64,000 nucleotides of DNA, taken from the NCBI GenBank assembly GCA_033763895.1, contig JANRJQ010000004.1:473501-537500 (forward strand), given 5' to 3'. This DNA comes from Chloroherpetonaceae bacterium (GTDB lineage: Bacteria; Bacteroidota; Chlorobiia; Chlorobiales; Thermochlorobacteraceae). Under the pieces are notes generated by a model. That model was not told the DNA's origin. It was given only the letters and a program-made list of their open reading frames with translations, and did no database searches. Of the stretch, positions 1-7,807 are shown in pieces; position 1 is the stretch's first letter, and the number at the start of each line of letters is the position of its first letter. Made by a program: the position numbers and the translations under genes.

Positions 1-1
1 T

Positions 2-1933
2 TCCGATTTTGTGACCCCTGAAGCAGAGGAAGGTCTTATAGATTTCATCACTCGAAAAAAGTATATCCTCTCAAGAGCACAACTTATTGTTGGCGAATGT
101 CATTGGCGTCTCTCTGATTATGTCAATGCCATCAGTAATCTTCAGAATGCTCTCATTGAATTAGAAGCTATCGGGGATGTCCTTGAAAGTAGAAACTTTG
201 TCGCTCAAGCACTAAACGGATTAGCGATTGTATATGAACGCTTTGGAGAATATCAAAAGGCACTTCAGAATCACCAACAAAGCTTGAGTATTCGACGCTC
301 AATGCTTGATCGAATCGGCGAAGCCTCCTCTTTAATGGGTATAGGAATTGTGCATCAATATCTTGGTGACTATGCCACTTCGCTCGAATACCTTCATCGA
401 AGTTTGAAATTAAGGCAGGAAATCACTGACCGTTATGGGGAAGCATCTTCGTACAATCAACTTGGCGCTGTTTACTCTAAAATTAATGACATTTCTAAAG
501 CCGTTGATTGTTTTCACAAAAGTCTATTTATTCGTCAAGAGTTAAAAGATTATTTAGGGGAGGCAACCGTTCTATCCAATCTTGGGGATGCTTATCTCAA
601 ACTGACAGAAACAGAGCAAGCCTTAGAATGTTACCAAAAAAGTTTAAAGATTAAACGAGATAGCGGAGATCAGCGCGCTGAAGCAATGGCTTTGATCGGA
701 ATCGGCAAGGTTTATTTTAGTATCAATGAAGAAGACAAAGCGATATCGTTTTATCTGCAAGCCTATGCCATCAGCAATTTAATTAGCGAGCCGCGGCTTC
801 AAGCGGAAACTCTCTTTGAAATAGCACGGGCATCGTCTCTTTTACCTAAAGAAAAAATCAAGGATGAAACTGAAAACAATACTTTAATTATCGATTGTCT
901 TCAGAAATCTTTATCAATTGCTGAACAACTGGGAGCCAAAAACCTTATCTATCCGATTTACCTTCAACTTGCAAAAATTAGTGAAAAAGTAGGCGAAACC
1001 ACTACTGCGCTAAGCTATTACAAACTTTATAATGTTGCTCGCGAGGAAGTATTTAATCTTGAAACGGAAGAGAGAATTCGTCGAATTCGAATCCTCAATG
1101 AAATTGAAAAAAAGGAACGCGAAGCTGCATTTGAACGAAGAGAAGCTGAGATTTACAGACGACGCAATGCTGATTTAGAGCATACCTTAGCAGAGGCTGA
1201 ACGCCAACGCCATATTGCACAAGAAGCCAATGCAATAAAAACAGAACTGCTTGCTATTGCTGCTCATGATATGAAGAATCCTCTTCAATCGATTTTGGGC
1301 TTTACCGAGTTTTTGCTAGAAGAAACCTCAAGAGATTCCGCTGCTCACGAATACCTCACCATCATTCGCCAAAGTGCCAACGGAATGTTTCAACTCATTA
1401 GCGATTTACTTAAAACCGCTTCACTCGAAAGTGGAAGAATAAAGCTTCGGAAAGATCGGTTTAATTTATACTCTACCGTTTTTTTCATTATTGAGTCGTA
1501 CAAATCAACGGCATATCGAAAGTTGCAATCTTTGTATTTCGATTCTCCAGAGGTCATTATGATGACAGGTGACGAAGATCGGGTTCGCGAAGCCGTTGAA
1601 AATCTGATTAGCAACGCAATTAAGTATTCACCCCAAGGGAAAACAATTTTTATTAAGATTGAAATTCTTATCACCCAATTAATTATTTCTGTGAAGGATG
1701 AAGGCTTAGGATTAACCGATGATGACAAGGAAAAACTTTTCGGTCAATTTCAGAGGCTTTCAGCACGCCCCACAGGCGGTGAACCTTCAACCGGTTTAGG
1801 TTTAGCCCTAACCAAACAGATTATTGAACTACACGGCGGTTCAGTTTGGGCAGATTCGCCCGGAAAAAATCTTGGATCAACTTTTTTTATTAAGCTACCG
1901 TTAAAATCTGATTATACAGAGACATCCTTATGA
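2..1933 (+). CDS. TPR-repeat sensor histidine kinase (5' partial)
   Basis: The reading frame is open to the left edge, so the gene is cut at its 5' end; the GTG at 11 is only the first possible start inside the window. The N-terminal half has TPR repeats of 40 residues, visible as a GEASS-like motif recurring every 40 residues from about residue 95 to 290. A charged coiled coil follows (about 345-410). The H-box reads AAHDMKNPL, with the phospho-acceptor His at 1265-1267. Then come an N-box (ENLISNAIKYSP), a G1 box (DEGLGL) and a G2 box (GLGLALTKQIIELHGG), so the catalytic domain is complete. No transmembrane segment is visible, so it is probably a cytosolic kinase sensing through protein-protein contacts. 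No response regulator lies next to it. The stop codon directly abuts the stop of the convergent HxlR gene. Confidence 0.9.
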   Translation, partial: SDFVTPEAEEGLIDFITRKKYILSRAQLIVGECHWRLSDYVNAISNLQNALIELEAIGDVLESRNFVAQALNGLAIVYERFGEYQKALQNHQQSLSIRRSMLDRIGEASSLMGIGIVHQYLGDYATSLEYLHRSLKLRQEITDRYGEASSYNQLGAVYSKINDISKAVDCFHKSLFIRQELKDYLGEATVLSNLGDAYLKLTETEQALECYQKSLKIKRDSGDQRAEAMALIGIGKVYFSINEEDKAISFYLQAYAISNLISEPRLQAETLFEIARASSLLPKEKIKDETENNTLIIDCLQKSLSIAEQLGAKNLIYPIYLQLAKISEKVGETTTALSYYKLYNVAREEVFNLETEERIRRIRILNEIEKKEREAAFERREAEIYRRRNADLEHTLAEAERQRHIAQEANAIKTELLAIAAHDMKNPLQSILGFTEFLLEETSRDSAAHEYLTIIRQSANGMFQLISDLLKTASLESGRIKLRKDRFNLYSTVFFIIESYKSTAYRKLQSLYFDSPEVIMMTGDEDRVREAVENLISNAIKYSPQGKTIFIKIEILITQLIISVKDEGLGLTDDDKEKLFGQFQRLSARPTGGEPSTGLGLALTKQIIELHGGSVWADSPGKNLGSTFFIKLPLKSDYTETSL

Positions 1934-2296
1934 TCAATTCTCACTCCTGATTTTTTCAATCTGTTTTGTTTTTTCTTTCCCCCATTTTGCCATTTCATGA
2001 ACGACCGGAGATAGTGACTGTCCTAGTTTTGTAAGGGTATATTCAACTTTTGGCGGAACCTCAGCATAAACTTTTCTCTCGATAACTTTATCGGACTCCA
2101 ACTCGCGAAGCTGTTGTGTAAGCATTTTTTGAGTGATACCAGATATTTGCCTTTTCAATTCACCAAACCGTTTCACCCCGCTTTTAAGATGATAAAGAAT
2201 TTTCAATTTCCATTTTCCTCCAATTACTTCCATAGTAACATCAACAGGGCAAAGCCCGTCAAAGGAGCATTTTTTTACATCATTTTTTTGGTCCAT
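1934..2296 (-). CDS. HxlR-family winged-helix transcriptional regulator
   Basis: The 120-residue protein has the HxlR/MarR-like hallmark: an N-terminal Cys pair (C10 and C16), then MEVIGGKWKLKILYHL (start of the winged helix), RFGELKRQISGITQKMLTQQL (the recognition region) and a wing YAEVPPKVEYTLTKLG. Members such as YodB and HypR sense electrophiles, aldehydes or disulfide stress through a Cys near residue 6-14, so C10/C16 are candidate redox sensors. Length is normal for the family. It starts at an ATG and is transcribed away from the protease gene at 2456; an imperfect dyad 44 bp upstream of its start may be its operator. The family is clear; the inducer is not known. Confidence 0.93.
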   Translation of the reverse strand: MDQKNDVKKCSFDGLCPVDVTMEVIGGKWKLKILYHLKSGVKRFGELKRQISGITQKMLTQQLRELESDKVIERKVYAEVPPKVEYTLTKLGQSLSPVVHEMAKWGKEKTKQIEKIRSEN

Positions 2297-2339
2297 ATCC
2301 CGCTAATTCAAGTCAGTATTTCAAAAGTTACTTTTTGGA

Positions 2340-2359
2340 TACTATAATACTTATTAGTG
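2340..2359. promoter_or_regulatory. Candidate HxlR operator (imperfect dyad)
   Basis: TACTA at 2340-2344 and TAGTG at 2355-2359 form an imperfect inverted repeat with ten bases between, in the 159-bp divergent spacer between the HxlR gene and the protease gene. The layout resembles the TACTA...TAGTA dyad known for the HxlR member YodB. This is a pattern match only. Confidence 0.3.
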
Positions 2360-2455
2360 CCTACTTTACAAAATAACGCTATTCCTTTACCTTCTTCATA
2401 GCGCACCCGAATATGATTAGGGCCGACGCTTTTAATTAATCAACTATTACTTGCT

Positions 2456-3529
2456 ATGAAATCACATCAATTTTCTGTCTCTCGGCTTCCTTTGACTTTT
2501 GTTTCGAACGAATCTCAAAGTGAACCGATGTCATCATTGAAGGCTTTGGAAACACTCCAAGAAAAAAATGATAAACACGATGATCAATTACTTGATGCCT
2601 ATTCATTTGCTGTTTCAAGCGCCGCTGAAAGAGTTTCTCCTTCGGTTGTTAAAATTGAAACATCAAGAAGTTTTCCCACACGCCTAGAAAAAGCAAGAGC
2701 GACTTCAGGGAGTGGCTCTGGATTTATTTTTACACCGGATGGATTCATCCTTACAAATAGTCATGTTGTAAATGGTGCAAAAGAAATTGTGGTTACGCTT
2801 CTCGACGGCCGAACGGCCACGGCTACATTGATTGGTAATGATGAGCATACTGATTTAGCTGTGCTTCAAATTTCGACCTCTGGCTTGAATATTGCTGCAT
2901 TAGGTGATTCCTCCAAAGTCAAAGTTGGGCATTTGGCAATTGCGATTGGAAATCCTTATGGATTTCAATATAGCGTAACAGCCGGTGTCATTAGCGCCTT
3001 GGGTCGATCGCTTCGATCAAATACAGGTCGATTAATCGATCATGTCATTCAAACCGATGCTGCTTTAAACCCCGGAAATTCTGGAGGGCCACTTGTGGAT
3101 TCAAAAGGCAGAGTCATTGGGGTGAATACCGCCGTTATTCTTCCCGCACAAGGAATTTGCTTTGCGATTGCCATAGACACTGCGAAACGAGTCGCTAGCG
3201 ATATTCTTCAATATGGAAAAGTACGGCGTGGCTACATCGGAATAGCAGGGCAAACTATTCGCCTTCCTAAGCCTGTGATTCGTGCCCACCAGTTGGTTTC
3301 AGATACGGGCGTAATGGTGGCCTCAATCGAAAAAAATAGCCCAGCAGAGCGCGCTGGAATTGAAGAAGGAGATATCATCGTCGCATATGGCGAAGAGTTA
3401 ATTTCTTCTATTGATGATCTGCATCGCTTATTAACCAAAGAACGAATTGGAAATTCTGGTGAACTGATCATCATTCGCTCTCCGCAAAAGACGATTGTAC
3501 CAATAATTCCTGAAGAGAGGGTTTCTTAA
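2456..3529 (+). CDS. Trypsin-like serine protease with PDZ domain (HtrA/DegP-like)
   Basis: A chymotrypsin-fold S1C protease. The catalytic triad is visible as H103 (TNSHVVN), D133 (HTDLAVL) and S209 (NPGNSGGP). One PDZ domain follows at about residues 255-345 (GVMVASIEKNSPAERAGIEEGD). HtrA proteins degrade or refold damaged proteins, usually in the periplasm. There is no recognisable signal peptide in the first 50 residues, which are polar and charged; a second Met at residue 25 does not help. The protein is therefore either cytoplasmic or exported by a route I cannot see. At 357 residues it is short compared with two-PDZ DegP. It is divergent from the HxlR gene and is followed by a strong terminator. 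Confidence 0.92.
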   Translation: MKSHQFSVSRLPLTFVSNESQSEPMSSLKALETLQEKNDKHDDQLLDAYSFAVSSAAERVSPSVVKIETSRSFPTRLEKARATSGSGSGFIFTPDGFILTNSHVVNGAKEIVVTLLDGRTATATLIGNDEHTDLAVLQISTSGLNIAALGDSSKVKVGHLAIAIGNPYGFQYSVTAGVISALGRSLRSNTGRLIDHVIQTDAALNPGNSGGPLVDSKGRVIGVNTAVILPAQGICFAIAIDTAKRVASDILQYGKVRRGYIGIAGQTIRLPKPVIRAHQLVSDTGVMVASIEKNSPAERAGIEEGDIIVAYGEELISSIDDLHRLLTKERIGNSGELIIIRSPQKTIVPIIPEERVS

Positions 3530-3553
3530 GATTTGGAAAATTTGAATCAACAA

Positions 3554-3579
3554 AAAACCGCCGATTTCTCGGCGGTTTT
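3554..3579 (+). terminator. Intrinsic terminator after htrA-like gene
   Basis: An 11-bp perfect stem (AAAACCGCCGA / TCGGCGGTTTT) with a TTTC loop, running into a T-rich tract. The flanking A-run would also let it stop transcription from the convergent desaturase gene. Confidence 0.9.
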
Positions 3580-3650
3580 TGTTTTAGCAAGCCGCAAACC
3601 TCCTTAGTCGCGGCAACCTCTAAATTCATATTCTCACAACTCTGTGTGCT

Positions 3651-4853
3651 TTAAATGCTACAAGCTTTTGAAAAGCCTTGAATCATTGCCTTCCACATTG
3701 CAACATTGATTTGAAAGTCTCGCTGCGCCTCGGAAAGTTGATGTTTGAGTTCTTCAAGCCTAAAATGAATTTCTTCATTTTTCTTAGCCTTTAGTGCATA
3801 ATATTCTTCTCGAAGCTCTGAGAGTTTTTCTCCTGCATCTAGAATTCTTTTTCGTGCAGCGGCAAGCGTTTCATTGGCATATGTGGCGAGAGCGGGAGAT
3901 TTTTGTGTAAGTGCCTGAAGAATTTCGCGTTCTTGAACAGCCACTCGGCGTTGCAAAATCTTTTCGGGACTCATACGATTTAATCGTGTAGCTAAACCAA
4001 GTAAGTTCATCAAGTAAATCACCCATTTTGTGGGGTCAAAGTGATAAAAGCGAATCCCATTTCGATAGTCACCCGGAAATTCATGATGAAAGTTATGGTA
4101 ACCTTCACCGTGAGTGAGCAGGGCGGTAAACCAACTGTCGCGCGCAGTAATTATGTCTGAATAAGGTCGGGTGCCGATATAATGGCAAAGAGAATTGATA
4201 AAAAAAGTAAGATGATGGTTAATGCTTAATCTTAATGCCCCCGCGACAATAAGTCCTCCAATCGGATCAAGCCATAGTGAAGCAATTAGCATTGGAAAAA
4301 CAAAACTCATAAATGACGCAACCGCGATGTAATATTTATGTTGAAAACGGATTACTGCGTCTTTGGAAAGATCAGGTACAATGGCGGGATTCATTTCCCA
4401 ATTTTTCTTAAAGATCCACCCTAAGTGTGCGTACCAAAAACCTTTTTTTATCGCATAGGGGTCTTCATCTTTATCTTGAAATCGATGATGAATTCGGTGA
4501 TCTGCAGACCACTCCAAAACGGAGCCCTCAAACGCCATTGCGCCCGAGAAAATAAAAAATAATTCTATCGGTCTTTTTGCGTCGTAACTGCGATGAGAAA
4601 AGAGTCGATGATAGCCGGCGGTAATACTCATCCCGGCTATCTTCCAGAGTACAATAGCAAGAATTACCGTTGACCAGTTAAAAAACTCTGAATTCGCCCA
4701 AATGAAGGTTCCTAAAATTCCAATAAGTGGCGTTATGATAAAGAAGTAAAGGTTTGTACGGTTGAGGTGTTTTTTGGGGAAAGACTTTGAAATTTCATTG
4801 GCAGTTTCACTAATGGGTTTACTTACTTCGATTAACGACAAATGATTCAACAT
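3651..4853 (-). CDS. Acyl-CoA/acyl-lipid delta-9-type fatty acid desaturase with coiled-coil tail
   Basis: A membrane di-iron desaturase that introduces double bonds into acyl chains. The three histidine boxes are intact: HRLFSH at 82-87, HRIHH at 119-123 and HNFHH at 253-257, plus NSLCH at about 220-224. Four hydrophobic segments flank them (about 36-52, 60-78, 172-192, 196-214). The catalytic part ends near residue 300. The last 100 residues are a charged, heptad-like helical region (about 310-385) that is not part of a standard desaturase and may mediate oligomerisation or partner binding. The ATG start at 4853 gives an N-terminus of normal length. It stands alone, with convergent and same-strand neighbours that are unrelated. 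Confidence 0.93.
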   Translation of the reverse strand: MLNHLSLIEVSKPISETANEISKSFPKKHLNRTNLYFFIITPLIGILGTFIWANSEFFNWSTVILAIVLWKIAGMSITAGYHRLFSHRSYDAKRPIELFFIFSGAMAFEGSVLEWSADHRIHHRFQDKDEDPYAIKKGFWYAHLGWIFKKNWEMNPAIVPDLSKDAVIRFQHKYYIAVASFMSFVFPMLIASLWLDPIGGLIVAGALRLSINHHLTFFINSLCHYIGTRPYSDIITARDSWFTALLTHGEGYHNFHHEFPGDYRNGIRFYHFDPTKWVIYLMNLLGLATRLNRMSPEKILQRRVAVQEREILQALTQKSPALATYANETLAAARKRILDAGEKLSELREEYYALKAKKNEEIHFRLEELKHQLSEAQRDFQINVAMWKAMIQGFSKACSI

Positions 4854-4935
4854 ATTATTAAATGTGATTCGATAAAACTTTAACTTAAATTACAAATAAT
4901 CTCAATCAAAGCTGAATTCTGATTTCAAAAAAACG

Positions 4936-6054
4936 TTATTGCTCTGCCGGAGTATATCCCTCACGACGAAGATTCTCTTGCTCCAATTGAATTTGTAGCG
5001 AAATCCGGTGGGAATTACCTAATTGATCGTTCCCATCAAACTTTGCAAAACCATAATCGATATTAACTTGCGAAAGTTTAATTCCTGCGCCAAGTGTCAG
5101 ACGGCGCAAATCGTCCCATCCGGCGCGTATCGAAACAGAATTTTTGTATGTGTATTCTCCGCCCAATCGAATGTTAGAACTGATGTTTCCAATGTAAAAA
5201 TCAGCAGTGCTTTTTCTTCCCTCAAACCGAAAATCGGAATCAATTGAACAAAGAAACCTTCCTTCCCAAAAAGGGGCGACAAAACTCCCCCCGATTTTAG
5301 CAGTTGGTGCAATCAATTCATTTCTTAATGATTGCGCGTTGGGCTTACTTTTTTCTTCTTCACTTAAGCTCCACGAAAGGAACGTTGTGGTTACATCTTG
5401 AATTGAAGCGCCGATCGCAAAGTTATCACTGACAACATACTGTACCCCCACATCGAAACCGATTCCCCACGCAGAAGCAATACTTCCCACATTTCTCAAA
5501 ATTAGTTTTGCATTCGCTCCGTACGAAAGTTGATAGGGTGTTTTTGAAGCAAATGAAATAAAAAATGCATAATCAGCTGCATTGAAACGGCTGATAAAAT
5601 TTTCGGGATTCGCTAAGGGTTGACCGCGAGAATCATCCCAAGCAGCACGGGTATCCGGAATATCTGAAACACTTAACCGAAGTAAGCTAAACCCAATCGT
5701 ATGATTTTCTTGAAGAGGCAATGCGGCTGCGAGATAATCGTACTGGACGACACTTCCAAAACTTTGTGAGTGCATCGCAGCCGCTTGAGGGTAATTCATT
5801 GATGCAAGACCGGCTGGATTCCAATACCCAGCAGTAACATCTGAAATAGAGGCTGAAACAGCTCCACCCATTCCAAGTGAACGAGCACCAACCCCTAAGG
5901 TTAAAAATTCACCGGCGTATTTCCCGATTACGGTTTGTGCGGAAATCGAATTAGAAATTGAAACGATGAGTAAAAAAAGAAAAGCGGTGCTCACCGATTG
6001 ATCTTGTTTGAAACGAATTTTCAATTTTCTATACATTTTCTTTAGAACGAACAT
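4936..6054 (-). CDS. PorV/PorQ-family outer-membrane beta-barrel protein
   Basis: The mature N-terminus contains GVGARSLGMGGA followed by ADVTAGYWNPAGLA-like residues (SDVTAGYWNPAGLA), the signature shared by PorV/PorQ and FadL-like barrels in T9SS-bearing bacteria. The rest alternates short amphipathic strands with aromatic residues, typical of an outer-membrane barrel. PorV-type proteins help deliver T9SS cargo to the surface, which fits the two T9SS cargo proteins in this window. A signal peptide (AFLFLLIVSISNSISAQ) is preceded by a long basic n-region. The longest frame opens with a TTG at 6081; I prefer the ATG at 6054, and the ATG at 6036 is equally possible. Whether this is PorV itself or a paralogue cannot be decided here. 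Confidence 0.85.
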   Translation of the reverse strand: MFVLKKMYRKLKIRFKQDQSVSTAFLFLLIVSISNSISAQTVIGKYAGEFLTLGVGARSLGMGGAVSASISDVTAGYWNPAGLASMNYPQAAAMHSQSFGSVVQYDYLAAALPLQENHTIGFSLLRLSVSDIPDTRAAWDDSRGQPLANPENFISRFNAADYAFFISFASKTPYQLSYGANAKLILRNVGSIASAWGIGFDVGVQYVVSDNFAIGASIQDVTTTFLSWSLSEEEKSKPNAQSLRNELIAPTAKIGGSFVAPFWEGRFLCSIDSDFRFEGRKSTADFYIGNISSNIRLGGEYTYKNSVSIRAGWDDLRRLTLGAGIKLSQVNIDYGFAKFDGNDQLGNSHRISLQIQLEQENLRREGYTPAEQ

Positions 6055-6231
6055 CACCTTAAGTGCAACTTTATCGATCAATATGATTTGAAGTGCAATT
6101 CACTTAAAATCGAAATGCAGTTGGGAAATTTGAATACAATATAGATACCTCTCCGAATAAAAAAATCCACGTTTCTCTCCTCTTCTAGAGAACAAGAAAC
6201 CAATTTCATTTTATTGTTTTGGCTTTCAGGA

Positions 6232-6828
6232 TTAAGATAGGGAATCAAATGAAATGGATAAGACGCCGTTTTTGAATGTTTGTTCAAAGAGTTCAGAAAC
6301 GGGCGAATCAAAATCAATGACTTTATTGAATCGAAATTCCTTTGATTCAGCGATTAATTCTAAGGCTTGATTCAAACGAATAAGTTTAGCGGATATGGAC
6401 TCAGGTTTTACACCCGGTAATTGAATAACAAGCAACACTTTTGATTTATCGCAAAACAAATCATATTCAGGTTCTATGGTTTTGAATGTTGCTTTTGGTT
6501 CGTCCCTTGTCTTAGCCTCTTTTTTATATCCAGACTTAAATGGGGTCTGCTTTTGATTTTGGTTTCGAGGAATAGACCCTGTTCTTTGATTGCTAGAGGC
6601 TTTGCCGAGAGAAAAGTGGTAATTCGCTTTTAATCCCTCTTTAATTTTTTTTAAATCCAATTCCCCTTCAACGACTTTTTTGTCTTTTTTTTCAGTTTCA
6701 TTTTCGGGTGATAAACCTTGTAAATTATCAGCCAACTTAGCAAGTTTTTCAAGGTTTTCCACCAAGTTACCGCCCAATAAATGACCGAGAACCTCAGTTG
6801 CTTTTTTTGATTCGTGCTCCTTATTCAT
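6232..6828 (-). CDS. gvpH: Gas vesicle protein GvpH-like (Hsp20/alpha-crystallin-like)
   Basis: The last gene of the gas-vesicle operon, 198 residues. The N-terminal 50 residues (GHLLGGNLVENLEKLAKLADN) are helical and resemble the N-terminus of GvpH-type proteins. The middle is basic and disordered (about 75-110). The C-terminal 85 residues form a small-heat-shock-like beta domain: the core strand LLVIQLPGVKPESISAKL resembles the GvpH/Hsp20 LPGV signature, and the end NGVLSISF matches the conserved GVL motif. GvpH in haloarchaea is an accessory chaperone-like protein. The gene follows the gvpV-like gene by 45 bp on the same strand. The family is supported by motif and context; the exact role is inferred. 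Confidence 0.8.
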   Translation of the reverse strand: MNKEHESKKATEVLGHLLGGNLVENLEKLAKLADNLQGLSPENETEKKDKKVVEGELDLKKIKEGLKANYHFSLGKASSNQRTGSIPRNQNQKQTPFKSGYKKEAKTRDEPKATFKTIEPEYDLFCDKSKVLLVIQLPGVKPESISAKLIRLNQALELIAESKEFRFNKVIDFDSPVSELFEQTFKNGVLSISFDSLS

Positions 6829-6873
6829 TCTGCATTTACAACGACTTTAAGAGAAAGCATATAGGAAAATTTC

Positions 6874-7206
6874 TTAATAGTTTAGGGAAATGGTCTTCCA
6901 CGGTTGGCTGCTTTCTGTTGTGCCTGTCTCAGAGCCCAAACTTGGTGCTGCAGCTGCTTTGGATTCAGGAACGATATTTTTTCGCTCGAAGATTTCTTCA
7001 ATATTTTTTTTGGCTGTATCCAATTGACCTATGATTTCCTTACGGCGCCGTTCAAGGACAGCCAATTCTTTTTCAAGTCGTTCTTTTTCGACCGTCATCA
7101 CATAAAGATCAAGATAGGCACCGCTTTTTCCTCTCGGTTTCGATGAGCGTGAGCGAGGAAGTTTTTTGATACTCCGTGTGCTCTTTAATTCGGCTAAAGT
7201 TTTCAT
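6874..7206 (-). CDS. gvpV: Gas vesicle accessory protein, GvpV-like
   Basis: A 110-residue protein with a basic, Arg/Ser-rich N-terminus (1-30), the motif AYLDLYVMTVEKERLEKEL, and a coiled coil (about 30-70). It ends in WKTISLNY, which recalls the xTxxLxY end of cyanobacterial GvpV as I remember it. Its ATG overlaps the stop of gvpJ by one base (TAATG), implying translational coupling. The biochemical role of GvpV is not established. The assignment rests on the two short motifs and the position in a gvp operon; no database comparison was made. Confidence 0.72.
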   Translation of the reverse strand: MKTLAELKSTRSIKKLPRSRSSKPRGKSGAYLDLYVMTVEKERLEKELAVLERRRKEIIGQLDTAKKNIEEIFERKNIVPESKAAAAPSLGSETGTTESSQPWKTISLNY

Positions 7207-7532
7207 TATGGTCTCCTCTTCATCTCTGTAGGTTTTGCAGAAAGCTGTTTTTGTAATTCTTCTACTTTGCGTTTTAGCTGTGTGTTTTCATCATTTTGTA
7301 TTTTTTTGGCCGCTTCGGCTGAAAGATAAGGATCGCTTTGCCACCAATTTATTCCGAGCTGCACGGCTTTATCAACAGAACAAACAACCAACCTTATTTT
7401 GATGTTAAGCAGTTCTACATCTGCCAAATTCACTTTGATATCACCTGCTATTACAACGCCCTTATCCAAGACTCTTTCAAGAATATCGCCTAACGTTGAA
7501 GCATTGGTATTGTGAACAATATTATCTGCCAT
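7206..7532 (-). CDS. gvpJ: Gas vesicle protein GvpJ (GvpA-family minor shell protein)
   Basis: The first 60 residues have the GvpA/J/M core: LGDILERVLDKGVVIAGD, then VELLNIKIRLVVCSVDKA. The continuation QLGINWWQSDPYLSAEA is characteristic of GvpJ rather than GvpA, and a short coiled-coil tail follows (about 80-100). GvpJ is a minor, essential nucleation or tip component in characterised gas vesicles. It is shorter than cyanobacterial GvpJ versions with long repetitive tails. It lies 5 bp after gvpO and overlaps the next gene by one base. Confidence 0.93.
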   Translation of the reverse strand: MADNIVHNTNASTLGDILERVLDKGVVIAGDIKVNLADVELLNIKIRLVVCSVDKAVQLGINWWQSDPYLSAEAAKKIQNDENTQLKRKVEELQKQLSAKPTEMKRRP

Positions 7533-7537
7533 ATCGC

Positions 7538-7804
7538 TTAGGAGTTTGAATTTTCATTTTGTTTTGCAAATGAAATCACTTCCAAAGCATTGTTGAGTCG
7601 AATTTCGTAAAGATTTCTGTCCATCACTTTACTTGGGATGCCGATAGATTTTATAAAGGCACTTTCTTCATATACTTCTGCATACCCAAGCCATCCTTCA
7701 CTGCTTTTTTCCAACTTATGCAACTTTGCGACTGAGCCGGTCATTTGGGAGGCGAACTCGAGAACTTTTTTTGCAGCTTGTTCAAAATTCATTGAATATG
7801 ACAT
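7538..7804 (-). CDS. gvpO: Gas vesicle protein GvpO
   Basis: A small protein of 88 residues. The segment EGWLGYAEVYEESAFIKSIGIPS followed by DRNLYEIRLNNALEVISFAKQ fits the GvpO pattern of a Trp-containing strand, a variable loop and a YEV/YEI-x-L-xx-ALEV strand. GvpO is needed for vesicle formation in haloarchaea and occurs in many non-cyanobacterial clusters. The gene lies only 3 bp after gvpN and 5 bp before gvpJ, so co-transcription is nearly certain. Small size limits certainty, but context is strong. Confidence 0.82.
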   Translation of the reverse strand: MSYSMNFEQAAKKVLEFASQMTGSVAKLHKLEKSSEGWLGYAEVYEESAFIKSIGIPSKVMDRNLYEIRLNNALEVISFAKQNENSNS

Positions 7805-7807
7805 TGA

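Noticed and set aside
1390..1728. A 112-codon frame on the minus strand inside the histidine kinase
   Set aside because: It is fully antisense to a clear kinase domain, has no recognised motif and no upstream signal.
5023..5401. Several short frames on both strands inside the PorV-like gene
   Set aside because: They are shadows of a long conserved frame and show no family pattern.
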